Assembly (NCBI GenBank): GCA_037176725.1
Contig: JAZBRS010000026.1
Location: 150,423,501 to 150,487,500, forward strand
DNA: 64,000 nucleotides
Direction of reading: 5' to 3'
From: Posidonia oceanica
Taxonomy: Eukaryota; Streptophyta; Magnoliopsida; Alismatales; Posidoniaceae
Below the pieces are notes generated by a model. That model was not told the DNA's origin. It saw nothing but the letters and a program-made list of their open reading frames with translations, and made no database searches. The position numbers were made by a program, and so were the translations under genes. How positions within the stretch are numbered: position 1 is the first letter of the stretch; each line of letters starts with the position of its first letter. Of this stretch, positions 1 to 11,500 are shown in pieces.

Positions 1-2408
1 TGGCCGCCTGTGTCCTGCCACCACGGCGACTTTGGCAACCTCTTGACACGCCACACTTACTCTCCTAACACCCACGACTTCGACAAACACCCCCAGCCAC
101 AACCTTTCCTCCTCGGGTGTGCCATTTCCACCATCTTCTCTGTCGGAACCCAAAAAGAGAACCCAACACACCAGAGCCCTCCACACACAACACAGCCAGC
201 TCTGGAACCTGGAGAAGCTTTTGAGAGATCCCCCTAGCCTTCTCGAACCTTCCTCCATGCCCGAGAGAGCCCACAGCAGCCTCCCCTTCCGCGAGTTCGC
301 CGCATTCTGTCCAAGCTCGCCGGCGGCCGCGCACAACCCGTTCAAGCCGCACACAAGTAATTCCTTCTCCTTGGTGCGCTCCTCATATCCTCCCTCACCT
401 CAGCAACGCTTCATAGCTGGGCTTCATCACTTTTCGGCCTTGTAGATGGCCAGAAACGTCTTGAATGCCGACGGCGAGAGGGAGGAGGTTGGTAGAGCAA
501 ACCACCCACCTATTTCTAGCTTTGAATGCATGGTTATGTTCCTTATTGCATGCTCATGCTTACCTGCTATTTAGCTCTCCATTTTGGATTGATCTATGCA
601 TCATTTTTGGCCGGGAAGATTCCCGACGTGTTGGACACATGGCCTGGTGCGTCCAACGTTGGACATGTCCTGAGGCAGCGTCCAATGTTCCTACTAGTTT
701 TCTGTTTAGTTATTTATTTTTATGTTTATGTTTATGTTGCCATGATCTGGATGCTATGGTTGTGTGGATCACCTTGCATGTTTCCATTTAAGCTATTTAC
801 ATGCCATGCTTTAATCTTGCCTAGATCTTGGCTTGTTTCTCACCTCCATATTTCAGTTTAACCTGCCTGGGTGTAGGACGCTAGAGTTCCCAACGTCCTA
901 TGTTGGACGCTGGTAGAGCTCGCGTCTTTCTCCCAAGTTTATCTGCTTGCATCTTGCATCTTATTGTTTACTTTATTTTGAGATGCTTGTCTAGCCCATG
1001 TGTGTGCATGTTGTTCCATGGGTTTTCTCTCAGCTTCTTGCAGGTTTACATCATTTTTCATCATATTGCATGTCGTAGTTTGCATGTTTCTGTCTGCTCA
1101 GTGTTGGACGCAGAATGCTCTAGCGTCCTATGTTGGACGCCGTGTTTTCTAGCGTCCAACACTCTGCTTTGCTTAAATCATGCTCATGCTTGCATCCTGC
1201 CTTTAAATCTCTTTTGGCTGTTTATATTGATTGCCTAGCATGATATACATGTCTACCACTGCCATTTTGCATTAGCATCGCATCTACATAGCCAGCATGC
1301 ATGCATCTCTTTTAAAACCAAGGCAGAGCTGTTGGACACTGTGTTCTTCTGCTTCCAATGTTGGACGTAGGTGGTCTCAGCGTCCAATGCCCTCTGTCAG
1401 TTTAAAAATCATTCTGAGCTTGCATTTGATTTCTGAGCCTTGCGCTTTAGTCTTCTAGCATGCTTTATCTGTCCATGGTTTTTATATTGCATTAAATGCA
1501 TGATTTCCAAGGTTACACGTAGGTTTTCCTTCAATTCCTCATTTCTCTGTGTTGGACGCTAGTTGTCCCAGCATCCAACATAGGACACAGGTCATTCCTA
1601 CGTCCAATGCTTTCAATTGGCTGAATTCTATTTTTAAGCGCTGATTTTGTTTTGGCCATCGCTTTCTGCATTTTGTTGGTTCCAGTACATGCCTTGACAC
1701 CCATGCATGTTGTCGGACCCCTATTTCCCGATTTTACTCCTTGCATCGCCCGTTTTCCCGTGGTTTTTCGCCTCGGACTTGTTTTACCTGATTTCCATTG
1801 CATGTCGCTTCACATCGCATGGTTTTCATCGTTGTTTTGATTTCTCGCCTGCATTGCATTAGGGCCGTGATGCTTACTGTCTGTAGTTCTTACGAACTAG
1901 GGTTTGCCTGGTTCGGAACACAGGCAACGCTGCTGAGCACATAGGCTGCACGTTTAATTTCCCATGCATGGCATTCAAGCATTTAGACATTAAAGCATTT
2001 ATAGCATGGCATAGCATCCATCACCCCCTGGGCGTACAGTTGAAGGCAATCATTGCCGAAATTCCTGCAAATACGAGCGATTAACCAAGAAAGACCGATT
2101 CCTTGGACGTGTCGGGGGTGCCTAACACCTTCCCCGCACGTAACAGGATTCCTTACCCTTTCTCTAGCTCACAGTGACCATTTTGCCCTCATCCTTGGCA
2201 TGAGTCATCCTTTTTGCATAGCATTGCATTCATTTGCATGTTTTCTGTGCATTCCTTGGTTTTCCTCGTCTTTCTGATAATAGACTAGGTGGCGACTCTA
2301 TTTTGTCTTATCTTTTTGTCTTCCTCCTTCGCCATTATCCGTGACACTTTCCCTTTCTTGGCTCGATGTCGGTCGATCTGGCGTCGAGGTATCGAGGATA
2401 AGGTTACA
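1..2408 (+). mobile_element. LTR A: 3' part of a Tat/Ogre-type LTR (3' LTR or solo LTR)
   Basis: The sequence resembles the LTR at 55802-59144: a GC-rich start, T-rich body full of GCAT words, repeated GTTGGACGC / GCGTCCAAC words, then the conserved 3' LTR domain (GATGCTTACTG, GTGCCTAACACCTTCCCC, AATAGACTAGGTGGCGACTC). It ends in TTACA at 2408. From 2409 the sequence matches the E1 LTR copy at 19378 onward, so the LTR sits inside the 5' LTR of E1. No primer site follows the end, which fits a 3' LTR or a solo LTR. The 5' end lies outside the window. Confidence 0.8.
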
Positions 2409-2413
2409 CCAAC
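2409..2413. repeat. Candidate target-site duplication CCAAC, right copy, of LTR A
   Basis: The uninterrupted E1 LTR reads ATTCCCAACAGG at 19374-19385. Here CCAACAGG resumes directly after the CA end of LTR A. A 5-bp duplication is usual for these elements. The left copy would lie before the window, so this is unconfirmed. Confidence 0.55.
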
Positions 2414-2592
2414 AGGAACACATACAATTCACAGCGCCACCGACCTCCAGAGCAAGCGAAAACCATCCCTTGTGCGAGAGAGAACCTTCCCCGAGCGTCC
2501 CGTGCCTCCGAGAGTCCCTCCCACTAGCCGCCTTCTAAGTTCGTCGCCGTTTGACCTCGCCGACATTGGAGAAGACAACCGCCTCCACTCAG

Positions 2593-2706
2593 GTAACCTC
2601 TCCCCTCTTCATTTGATTTTGTTTCTTGAAGAGAGTGGATAATTTTCATGTGTTTTCCCGCCTTTTTAGCATTCGTTTTCGCCATTTTCATCTTCTTCTT
2701 CCCCAG
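2593..2706 (+). promoter_or_regulatory. Possible 114-nt intron, or a donor for a longer splice, in the E1 LTR leader
   Basis: CTCAG/GTAACC opens the segment and a pyrimidine tract with CCCCAG closes it. The 3' LTR copy has the same two signals at 19562-19675, also 114 nt. The upstream sequence is GC-rich without ATG (19139-19561 in the fuller copy). The donor might instead pair with the acceptor at 5460. This is a sequence-pattern call only. Confidence 0.35.
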
Positions 2707-4460
2707 CTTCGGCGACGTCCACTGCCCGTGCGAGGCCGTCCTAAAGCACGCAACATGGACTGTCCTTGAGCTCGCCCACACCCCACCTTGCATGCTGAAC
2801 CTTCCCTGAACCTCCTCTGTGCTCCAGAGAAGCCCACAAGCTCGCCGCCGGCGACGTTCGTGGACTCCGACACGATGAGGGAGCCTCCGGAGAAGCTCGG
2901 ACCCCCAGATTTTTTATCTCATTAGCTTCACAGCACAACCACCTTTCTTCCCTACTACTCGTCGATGTTTCAGATGTCCCTCGGTGTGCTCCCAACCTCC
3001 CTCATGGCTGGACAGTACGCATCGCCAGCTGTAGACGGCAAGAAGGCGGTGGGAAGCACCCGGTCACTCGTTTTTAGTCCCGATCGTTTCCTTAGCTCTG
3101 CCTCGACTCTCCCTAGCTTCCAGTGAGTTGTGCGTAGGCCCCAGAGCTCCCCAGACCCTTCCATGGCCGTTGGAGTCCACGGCCGTTTGCAAGGAAACCC
3201 ATTAGGTGGGTGGAGCGATCCGGTTGCTCATTTTTTATTTTGATTGTATGCTTCTGTTCCTGGGAACGCTGTCAAGCTTCCCCAATCATTGGTTTGATTT
3301 TAGGCATCACCAGCGGTATGCGATTTGGTGTTGAACTCTGGCCAGTGGACTGCCAGTCGCGTCGCCAGTTGCAGCAGCGACTTGACTGTGTTTTTAAAAG
3401 TCCCCGGGCCAGACTTTGCGTCGGTGTATGACATGACCCAGGCATCCATTTTCGATTCTGATTGAATGAATGGATTCCTTGATATGCCGTCTGTCTATGT
3501 GAATATTTATTTGCAGGTTTTATGTCCGTTTGCATGGATTGGTCATCCGGCGAAGTTCGCTGTTTGGCTTGCCTATAGCAACCTTGGCCGCCAGTCAAAG
3601 CAGCGACTTGCACTATCGCTGCGCACAGTGGCGACGTGCACTGTCACCGTGGTGATCGGCGACTCGAGCCAAGTTCCAGACAATGAACTGAGCCCTTTGT
3701 TGCCGCCTTGTTCGTGACTTGTATCATTTTGGTTTTGTTTCCCTGCTATGATTATCATTGCATATTGGCATTTTAACTTACATTAGTCGTTCTTGCATGT
3801 TTTTAATTAAGCTTAGCCTATTTTATTAACACCTTTTGCATGCTGCCACCTCGCATTGCTTGGTTTTCCTCCGACGTTTTGATTTCTCGCCTGCATTCAT
3901 TAGGGCAATTATGCTTACTATCTGGAGTTCTTATGAACCGAGGTACGCTTGGTTCAGAACACTGGCAGCACTACTGAGCACATAGACCGCATGTTTTGTT
4001 TTCCATCATGCATCTTGACATTTTAAGCATTCATGGCATTTAGGCATTCAAAGCATGTTTAAAGCATTCATAGCATGCCATCCCTCGCCTACGGACGTAC
4101 AGTTAAAGGCAAGCACTTGCCAACATTCTTGCATATGTGAGCGAACAGCCTAGAAAGACCGATTCCGGGCGTATCGGGGGTGCCTAACACCTTCCCCATG
4201 CGTAACAAAAGTCCTTACCCTTTCTCTTGGTCCGTAATGACAATTATGCTCTTATCCTAAGCACAAGTCATATTTTTGCATAACATTGCATGCATTTACA
4301 TGTTTTTTATGCTTTCTTCGATTTTCCTCGTCTTTCGATTTAATAGACTAGGTGGCAACTCCATTTTTGCTTTATCCTTTGTTTTCTCCACCACTCATCG
4401 TGACCTTTCTCTTTCACCCGTGCCGGGCATGTTCAGCGCAGGGAGTTGGGATCACAACAG

Positions 4461-4478
4461 TGGTGACTCCGCTAGGGA
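4461..4478 (+). promoter_or_regulatory. E1 primer-binding site, tRNA-Arg type
   Basis: TGGTGACTCCGCTAGGGA begins one base after the LTR end. It differs at three positions from the E3 site TGGCGACTCCACTGGGGA, which matches the 3' end of plant tRNA-Arg(ACG) as I recall it. Reverse transcription would start here. The mismatches suggest decay. Confidence 0.8.
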
Positions 4479-4646
4479 TGGAAGACTCCGGCTTTCGTTT
4501 TGGCTTTTCGCTTGCTTGGTTTTTCACTTGTGCTTGCCTTACCTGCTTGCTTGTTTGCTTATGCATGCTTTATCTCTTGCTTAATGCCATGCTTACATGT
4601 TTTTGAGTAGTGAATATTTTGTTTTACACAAATGCTATGCCACTAC

Positions 4647-4802
4647 ACATGCACATGCCATGTATACATACCTTTTGATGTGATGAATGTTTCCTTTCAC
4701 CATCCTGTCCACAGCACATGCACATGCCATGTATACATGCCTTTTGATGTGATGAATGTTTCCTTTCACCATCCTGTCCACAGCACTTGCACATGCCATG
4801 CA
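4647..4802 (+). repeat. 69-bp tandem duplication in the E1 leader
   Basis: Two full units beginning ACATGCACATGCC (4647, 4716) and a partial third (4785) repeat with few changes. E2 and E3 carry only one unit of the same leader segment (near 33620-33715 and 59395-59480), so the duplication is specific to E1. Confidence 0.85.
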
Positions 4803-5050
4803 TGCCTTTTGTCTTGGTGTATGATTGCTGGCATGCCATGACTCCATATTTCTTTCCCTTTTGCATATGCCATGCTTAGGATATTAGAGACATACTTGCT
4901 TCCCATTGGCTTAATTTAAAAGTAACAAATAAAGCCAAACGATAAGACTTAAGCATAACTAGAGCCAAACTTGCAATTCTTCCCCTTTGGCTAAGTAAAA
5001 TGCAAGTAAAATACTTAACAACATCTTTGCATGATGGATCATTTTAGAAA

Positions 5051-5400
5051 GCATGCATCTTCTCATCCCTGAGTCCACCCACTTAGTCTGAGAAGGACAG
5101 TCCTGGTCTCTTGTTCCATCACTTTGGCATGGGGCAAGTTCATCGGTCTGTCCCCCCTTGTTTGGGGTCGCGTCGGTGTTAGTAGAGGGTATAGCCCATG
5201 CTTGGGCAGGGTCTAGGCTCCTAACGCACCACTCATTATTGCTTGAGCTCTGGCCATGATTTAGACGAGGACCTACTTTTTCTGACCTGAGTCAATAAAC
5301 CCATACCCATGAGCGAGTCCAAGTAGGTAGCCTACTCAGGACATACATGGTGAGAGAGTGCATACTAGGACATTCATCCACATGTGTGCCATTCATGCCA
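5051..5400 (+). promoter_or_regulatory. Conserved noncoding leader domain of E1
   Basis: About 340 bp aligns with 33954-34300 in E2 and 59725-60080 in E3, although no frame is open in all three. It contains a stem of a C-run facing a G-run (near 5151-5166), then TAGTAGAGGGTA, then a block ending GACCTGAGTC. Conservation outside coding sequence, between primer site and gag, fits a packaging or dimerisation signal. That function is inference. Confidence 0.65.
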
Positions 5401-5440
5401 CCCTAAATAACTTGTATTGCGTCCATCTCCTGACGCTTTT

Positions 5441-5460
5441 GTTGTTTTGCCTGTTCACAG
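5441..5460 (+). promoter_or_regulatory. Putative splice acceptor upstream of E1 gag
   Basis: A pyrimidine-rich run ends in GTTCACAG at 5460. The following 144 nt to the gag ATG at 5605 contain no ATG, while the leader before it is full of them. E2 and E3 have acceptor-like sequences at the homologous place. Confidence 0.45.
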
Positions 5461-5513
5461 GTAGTTGTGAGAACCTTAGCTAGGACCTTGAGCGTCCCTC
5501 CTTCTTTGTCTCT

Positions 5514-5542
5514 GAGCTATCTATCGCCTCCAACGATAGCTC
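5514..5542 (+). promoter_or_regulatory. Conserved hairpin in the gag 5' UTR of E1
   Basis: GAGCTATC (5514-5521) and GATAGCTC (5535-5542) form an 8-bp inverted repeat with a 13-nt loop about 60 nt before the gag ATG. E2 keeps the same 8-bp stem with another loop, and E3 keeps a 6-bp version. Confidence 0.55.
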
Positions 5543-5604
5543 GTCTTTGGTTTCGTATCTCTGCTCCTAGCCGTAGACCCATTTGCACCCGCTCGCGGTC
5601 CGTT

Positions 5605-7693
5605 ATGGCCCAGCAAACCAGTGAGCCTCCTTCCTCTTGGCATCGGAGGAGATCCCGATTTTGGTCCCTCCTTCCCTTACCATAGCGTCTGTCGTCTCTT
5701 CACCACTTCCGGTGCAGGAAACTTCCCAGCCCCTTTATCATGAACAAGGGAAGACCCAAGTCGATCTGGAGTCTGTCACCGAGCCAACCACAGTGACCGC
5801 CACTTAGGCTCCAGGAGCGTCGCCTCTCATTCCTTCCCAGGGCCTTCCCATTTCAGGAACTCAGCCTTCTGTGGCTACCTCTTGCATAGGGTCTCTCCCT
5901 TTTAGCTCCTCTATTTCTATGCCTCCTTTGGTAGACCCTCTTTTGCATCTCGGCCTATCGATCGACGAGTCCCCTGCCTCGCAAGCACAGTATCTGTTGG
6001 CTCAGGCCGAGAGGTTGCGAGGCATGGCTTTTGCTCTCGACCCGACTGTGGTTCGCTCTTTCCTTTCGACCCTTGAGGTTCCGGTGCAGCCCACTATAGC
6101 TCTATGGGCTCACCACACTGTATTTTTGCCCTTGCCATCGCCCCAACTCCTCACAGCTTCGGCAATGCAGGCGCCTTGTCTACCTCCTGCATCTACACAA
6201 CACTATCCACTACATGTTACTCCATCGCTTGGTGGCCAGTCTCTTGAATTGGCAGGAGCACAGCACCCTCAGAGCCCGTTGCCTGGGGCTGTGCCGGTGC
6301 AACAACTGCTACTCCCACGCACTGCACCTTACATTGCACAGCATACTATCTATTCATCCCCTTTGCATCAGGTTCAAACCCAAGCATGCATGCCACAACA
6401 CTTCTCACCCTTGCACGGGTATGCCGGCCTTCACACCTCGGCACCAAGTGGTGTGATGGTGGATCCAGAGGAGCGCTTTCACGTGACCCATACAGCATAC
6501 GTTGTCCCTACCTCAGCTGCACCAGTCTCAACAGCAACGACTTCAAACGCCCTCCTCGCCAGGATGGGTGATCTAGAAAGAGCACTTTGTCAAGTGCAAG
6601 GCACGGACCGCCAGTCCTACCAATTCCGGGACCTCTGCTATTTTCCAAAGGCAGTACTCCCATCGAAATTCCAAATCGCAGACTTTAACAAATATAATGG
6701 TAGAGGCTGCCCTATTTCGCATCGGAGGGCATACTACGGGGACCTTACTCAGCTTCATCCTGATGACAAGCTTCTGATCCGTCTATTCTAGAAGAGCCTG
6801 GCGGCCCCACGCTCAAGTGGTTCACTTCTCTTGACATGGCCGCGATCCAGACTTGGAAGGATCTTACCCAGGCGTTCGTCAAGTAGTACTCCTTCAACCT
6901 CGACTTGATCCCCAAGCGAAAGGATCTCATCGCCATCCGGTAGAGGCCCCACGAGCCATTCAACGAGTATGTCGATCGCTGTCGTTCCTTGGCCGTCCTG
7001 GTCAGAGATAGACCCTTCGATGAGGAATCTTTCGAGATGATCATCAAGGGGGCACAGCCCGTGACTGGAGCCCTGCTATCCATCCAACCAGTCACTAGTT
7101 ATGCATCACTGATTAGAGCTGGCGCCCGCGTGGAAAGCTCATTGCGAAGTGGGAATTTCCCTGCACTTTCTGCAATGGCTAGGCAGGTCAACAACAACTC
7201 CAGTAACAATCACCATGGCAATAGCAACAACAGTGACTCTACTCCCAGCTACTCCGAACAGCACGCCGTCGCGTACGTCGAATCTCCCGTAGAGACTGCT
7301 AATGCAGCGACTCAGCCAAACTCTACTTCGCTAGATCTCACACACACTGCCACCGTCGAGCCAATGCATCACGTCACACTAGCTCGGCAAGGACTCCAAT
7401 CGGGGCAAAGACGACGTCATCGTGCCGAGTGTGATTACACTCCTCAGGGGACGCTTGAAGATGCAGCGGCAACATCACCCACAAACCCGATCACAGCACC
7501 ATCCAGGTCCGTATCTCCTTCAACCACGGCAGCTCCAGTGCTCCCAGCACTGTCATCAGCAGCTCCAACAGCCCCAGTGCTCCCAGCACTGCCATTAACG
7601 AACCCTACAGCGTCGCCGGTCATCCTAGTGGACCCCGCCGACAGCACCAACAACATAGGAGCGGACTCAGCACCTCCATCCTGGGGTTGCTAA
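5605..7693 (+). pseudogene. gag: E1 gag, broken, with an unusual C-terminal tail
   Basis: Gag builds the particle that packages element RNA. The start MAQ at 5605 is in the same context as in E2 and E3. A Pro/Gln/Ala-rich N-terminal part follows (from about 5871), then the capsid-like domain with KYNGRGCP near 6690-6710 and a second block with VRDRPFDEESFE near 7005-7035. Breaks: a frameshift between about 5680 and 5871, TAG at 6789, a 1-bp loss near 6800, and TAG at 6884 and 6941. The three TAGs fall on Gln codons of relatives. After an Asn/Ser-rich stretch (about 7185-7240) it no longer resembles E2 or E3: no zinc knuckle or protease appears, and a Ser/Thr/Ala/Pro-rich tail runs to a stop at 7691-7693. 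Confidence 0.85.
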
Positions 7694-9294
7694 CAGGTGA
7701 GTCCCTCTTACCTTCCCTTTTGTTTCCTGCATTATCCTTTCGTTTCTTTTCGTTTTGTTTTGCGTTTTCTCGCCTTATCGGAAAACCCATAAAAAATATA
7801 AAATCATCAAAAACCCAAAAACACGCATTTTCATTTCCTGCATGTACATTCCATCTCCCTACATCCTGAAAAATACAAACAAAAATACAAAAACTACAAA
7901 AACATGTTTTTCCCTTTTCGCTAGTTTTCGATTTTATGTTCTTCTCTAAAAAGCAAAAACCATAAAAATTACAAAACCAACCAAAAAAAAACCCAAAATT
8001 ATGTTTGTTCCTTTTCTAAAAATGCAAAAACCCATAAAAATTTGAATAATCCAAAAAATCGGCTTTGGACAACAAGTAGCACTGAGAGGATGTCAAGCAT
8101 CAACTGTCTCAAGTAGTACTCACCCGGGCGGCACCATCTCTTTGCATGTGGCCACAGTGTGAGACTTAGAGTAGAACAGAGAATCTCGCTGAGCGCGAAT
8201 CTCCAAAAGCGAGACCTATCCAACCAAGAGAGTCCACCAGACATGGAAGGGACCAAAGCAGAGCATAGCATAGCCAGAGGCTGCCTGTATGCACAGCAAA
8301 GGCTAAAGGTGTACGCTGACCAGCCAAACTCTTAATGCCTCATCAGGGACCGCTACCCCAACAAGGTGAAGAAATGCATATCCAAAAGAATTGAGAGCAT
8401 GTGAGCAAAAGAAAAAATGGCATGATATGCATCTGGGCACAAAAGAAAAATGAAGAAAGAAGTCGAAGAAAGAAGACGCCCATGAGAGGAGTGACTTGGA
8501 CAAACATCGAAGCTGCCTCAACCTCCAACTCCAAACACCACATTGCCAAATGCACGAGAAACATCATCAGGAGGACCTGGCCCCACCCTCCAAGCACAGC
8601 AGCACGCTCCAATCCCTCGTGCAAGCAACAACTCTACCTCCCTGGCAGGTTAGATGCAAATCCAGTCACTCAAGAGGGGAAAAGAAATATCTATCCGAGA
8701 GCGTCAAAAGCGGTAGTCGGTCCTCGAGGATTTAAGATGGAGGCTACGAAGCTACATCCGACGCTTCTGCTACCCACATGCAGCCAAAGGCTATATTCTA
8801 CAAAGCTGAGGCCTCATCCTGAACCAATTGTGAGAATGAGAGCCACCAACAACAACTCGGCATGGCGTTGCTCGAGGATCAAGATCTCCTGAATCAGGAA
8901 GTGCGAACGCGTCCTCTTGCCAAACAGCTGCTTTAAATCCGAAGCCACAAAAAACATAATAAACATAATAATCTACCTTCCCCTTCTCCCTGTTTTCGAA
9001 AATTGGAGTCAAGGACCAGCACTTTTTGCATGACCCTCGCTTAAAGGCTCCGTGCTTTTCAAAGTTTTGGCCACCCACCGCGTTGGGTGGTTCGTGATGA
9101 TCGGCATGTTCAAGCGTTTGCCACTCTATGGCGTTACATCGCATGCCCGCTCTAAGACCATTGCACACCCATCAAGATGGGTCCCTGCTTTCCTTCTTGT
9201 ATCCCTCGCTTTTTCCTACATCTACATCGCATCAATCCATTGCATTCCCCACCGGCATTGCACGCCCCGCACGGTGAGCTTTCGCATCCATCCT
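7694..9294 (+). other. E1 noncoding region after gag
   Basis: The stop is followed at once by ACAGGTGAGTCC, a strong donor-like match of unknown meaning. From 7780 to 8060 the sequence is A-rich with repeated AAAACCCATAAAAA phrases. From 8060 to about 9240 I find no protein similarity; a 163-codon open stretch at 8401-8892 is unlike anything I know and is probably chance. No polymerase remnant is seen. Confidence 0.6.
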
Positions 9295-9760
9295 CCCTGC
9301 ATTTGGGCTGGGAGCCCTAACTACCTAGTTGACGCTCGTCAAAATGTCTGCATCGGGCTGGCAGCCCTAACTGCTCGGTTGACACCCGTCAAAATGTCTG
9401 CCACAGGCTGGTACGCCTAACTACTCGGTTGGCAAGCATGTTAGTTTTGTCTCCACTTTGCATCTCGAAGCCATGGGCGCTTCGGCTGTCCTCTAGTATC
9501 TTCCATCCGATACCAGGGGCATCTTTTTTGTTGCCTTGTGGTATCGCATTCCCGCCTGCACCTGGCTGGTACCCCTAACTACTCGGTTGGCAAGCACGTC
9601 AGTTTTGTCTCCATTTTGCATCTCGATGCCAAGGGCGCTTCGGCTGTCCCCTGGTATCTTCCACCTGATACCAGGGGCATCTTTTCTGCTGTCCTGTGGT
9701 ATCACATTCCCATCTGCATCTAGGCTGACACCCCTAACTGTCATGGGAGCGTCTACGGAC
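9295..9760 (+). repeat. E1 3' repeats: short GGCTGG units and two copies of about 155 bp
   Basis: Three units with GGGCTGGNAGCCCTAACT and CTCGGTTG lie at 9300-9440. Two longer units (about 9439-9594 and 9595-9750) share GTTTTGTCTCC, GCGCTTCGGCTGTCC and GGTATC phrases. The second contains a perfect 11-bp inverted repeat, CCCCTGGTATC (9648-9658) and GATACCAGGGG (9667-9677). E2 has related phrases at 46243-46510. Confidence 0.75.
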
Positions 9761-10012
9761 CCCTGCCGCACCTTCAAGTGTGGTATTCCCGTTGCATTCT
9801 ACATCCGTGGTTACAAGTCATCCGACTTGTCATCACCCCTCTTGCCTAACAGACTCGTTGGCCTATCATCACCCTTGATATCAAGGGCATCATTGCTGCC
9901 CCTTGGAATTGTCTCATCCTCCATGGGCTGACACCCCTAACTGTCACGGGAGCGTCTACGGACCTCTGCTGCACCTTCGGGTTTGGTATTCCCGTCACTT
10001 TCCGCCCATTCA

Positions 10013-10200
10013 TCGGGCTAATAGCCCTAACTATTCGGTGATGAGTCCGTTAACTCCTCATAGGGCTGATAGCCCTAACTATCCAATGATGAGTTCGTTA
10101 ACTCCTCATAAGGCAGATAACCCTAAATATCCGGTGATGAGTCCGTTAACTCCTCATAAGGCTGATACCCCTAACTATTCGGTGATGAGTCTATCAACGT
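10013..10200 (+). repeat. E1 3' array: 48-bp units, about four copies
   Basis: The phrase CCCTAACTAT or a close variant recurs at about 10025, 10073, 10121 and 10169. Each unit carries GATGAG-TCCGTTAA-CTCCTCAT, an inverted repeat that could fold as a hairpin. The loop resembles that of the E2 arrays although the stem sequence differs. Confidence 0.8.
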
Positions 10201-10369
10201 ATCATGCCCCGCATCATTGCATTTTGTCATATAGCGTCTCATTGCATTGCATAGCATTATGTCGCATGTTTTTTGCATCTAATTGCATACCATCACGTAC
10301 CTTGCATATGTCCCCAGTAGAGTCAGCACTAGCAACACATTTTAGCATCACCTGGGCATCGCGTGCTTA

Positions 10370-11500
10370 GAATTCGAACCCCTGGTTCGTGTATTGCTTA
10401 AGGTAGCATCCTTAGCGCTTGCAACTCTACACAGTTTGCCAGCTTAGGATGACACCCGCGGCAGTGCGCAGCCAGGATCGCCTTCTCGGTATCGCGTGCC
10501 TGGCATCACATCACATAGCATTATACGGCATTACATTGCATGTCATTGCATCACATTGCATTCGCATACATCTCATTACATTCGTACAACATTTCTGCCT
10601 CGCCTCGGCATTTGCTTACCTAGAAATCGAACCCCTGGTTCACGTATTGCTTAAGGTAGCATCCTCAGCACCCGCAACTCTACGCAGCTTGCTAGCTTTG
10701 GATGACACCCGCGGTAGTGCGTGGCCGGGATCGTCTTCTCGGTAATGCATGCCCGGCATCACATCACATAGCCTTATACTGCATAACATCACATCACATA
10801 GCATTATACTGCATAACATCGCATCACACTGCATAGCACAGTCGCATCGCATTTTCGCCTCACCCCGGGCATTGCGCACTTAGAATTTGAACCTCTGGTT
10901 CGCGTATTGCTTAAGGTAGCGTCCTCAGCACCCGCAACTCTATGCAACTTACTTGCTTTGGATGACACCCGTGGTAGTGCATGACCAGGATCGTCTTCTC
11001 AGTAACGCATGCCTAATGTCGCATCACGCTGCATTGCACTACATAACAACGCATCACAGTGCATTGCACATTCGCACCGCATTTTCGCCTCACCTCGGCA
11101 TTATGCACCTAGAAATCAAACCCCTAGTCTTGCACATTGCTCAAGGTAGCGTCCTCTGTACCTGCAACTCCCTGTAGCCTGCTGACTTAGGGCGACACCC
11201 GCGGTAGTGCGCGACCAGGGTCGCTTTCTTGGCATCGCATGCTCCACATTACGTAGTATGTACACTGCACTACACCGCATTTGCATCACATTACATCACA
11301 TTACATTGCATCACACTGCATTCTCATTGCGCTGTCATACTCCGCGTAGTCATCACACCAACTCCCGTAATTCACATTCCCTGGCATTGCGTGCCTAGGA
11401 ATCGAACCCCTGGTTTCGTGTATTGCCTAAGGTGGTATCTTCATCACCCGAAGCTCTCTACAGCCTGCTGGCTTAAGATGACACCCACAGTAGTGCACGG
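10370..11500 (+). repeat. E1 3' array: units of about 230-285 bp, five copies
   Basis: Units start near 10375, 10621, 10881, 11111 and 11396. Each has a CGAACCCCTGGTTCG-like hairpin, TTGCTTAAGGTAGC, GATGACACCCGCGGTAGTGC and a tail of GCATCACAT words. Units have diverged, so the array is not fresh. No coding function is apparent. E2 lacks this array. Confidence 0.82.

Larger units (their letters stand above)
2409..4459 (+). mobile_element. E1 5' LTR, 3' portion
   Basis: Matches 19378-21444 along its length. It ends GGATCACAACA directly before the primer site. It contains a GC-rich, ATG-free start, a splice-donor-like CAG/GTAAC at 2590-2597, two CCAGTCGCGTCGCCAGT-type stretches around 3340-3420 and 3590-3680, and the conserved 3' domain (hairpin near 3933-3957, GTGCCTAACACCTTCCCC near 4181-4198, primer-like GGTGGCAACTCC at 4351-4362). 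The upstream part was displaced by LTR A and lies outside the window. Confidence 0.88.

Noticed and set aside
1..500. Plausible host coding exons in the GC-rich start of the window
   Set aside because: All frames are short, Pro/Ser-rich and overlapping, and the stretch fits the GC-rich block of a Tat/Ogre-type LTR.
8401..8892. 163-codon open frame in E1 after gag
   Set aside because: No similarity to retrotransposon or host proteins that I can recognise, basic composition without domain, and no related frame in E2 or E3.
10013..10200. Hammerhead-ribozyme-like phrase GTGATGAGTCCG in a tandem array
   Set aside because: It resembles the start of the hammerhead core, but the required GAAA on the other side of stem II and the cleavage-site stem are missing in every unit.
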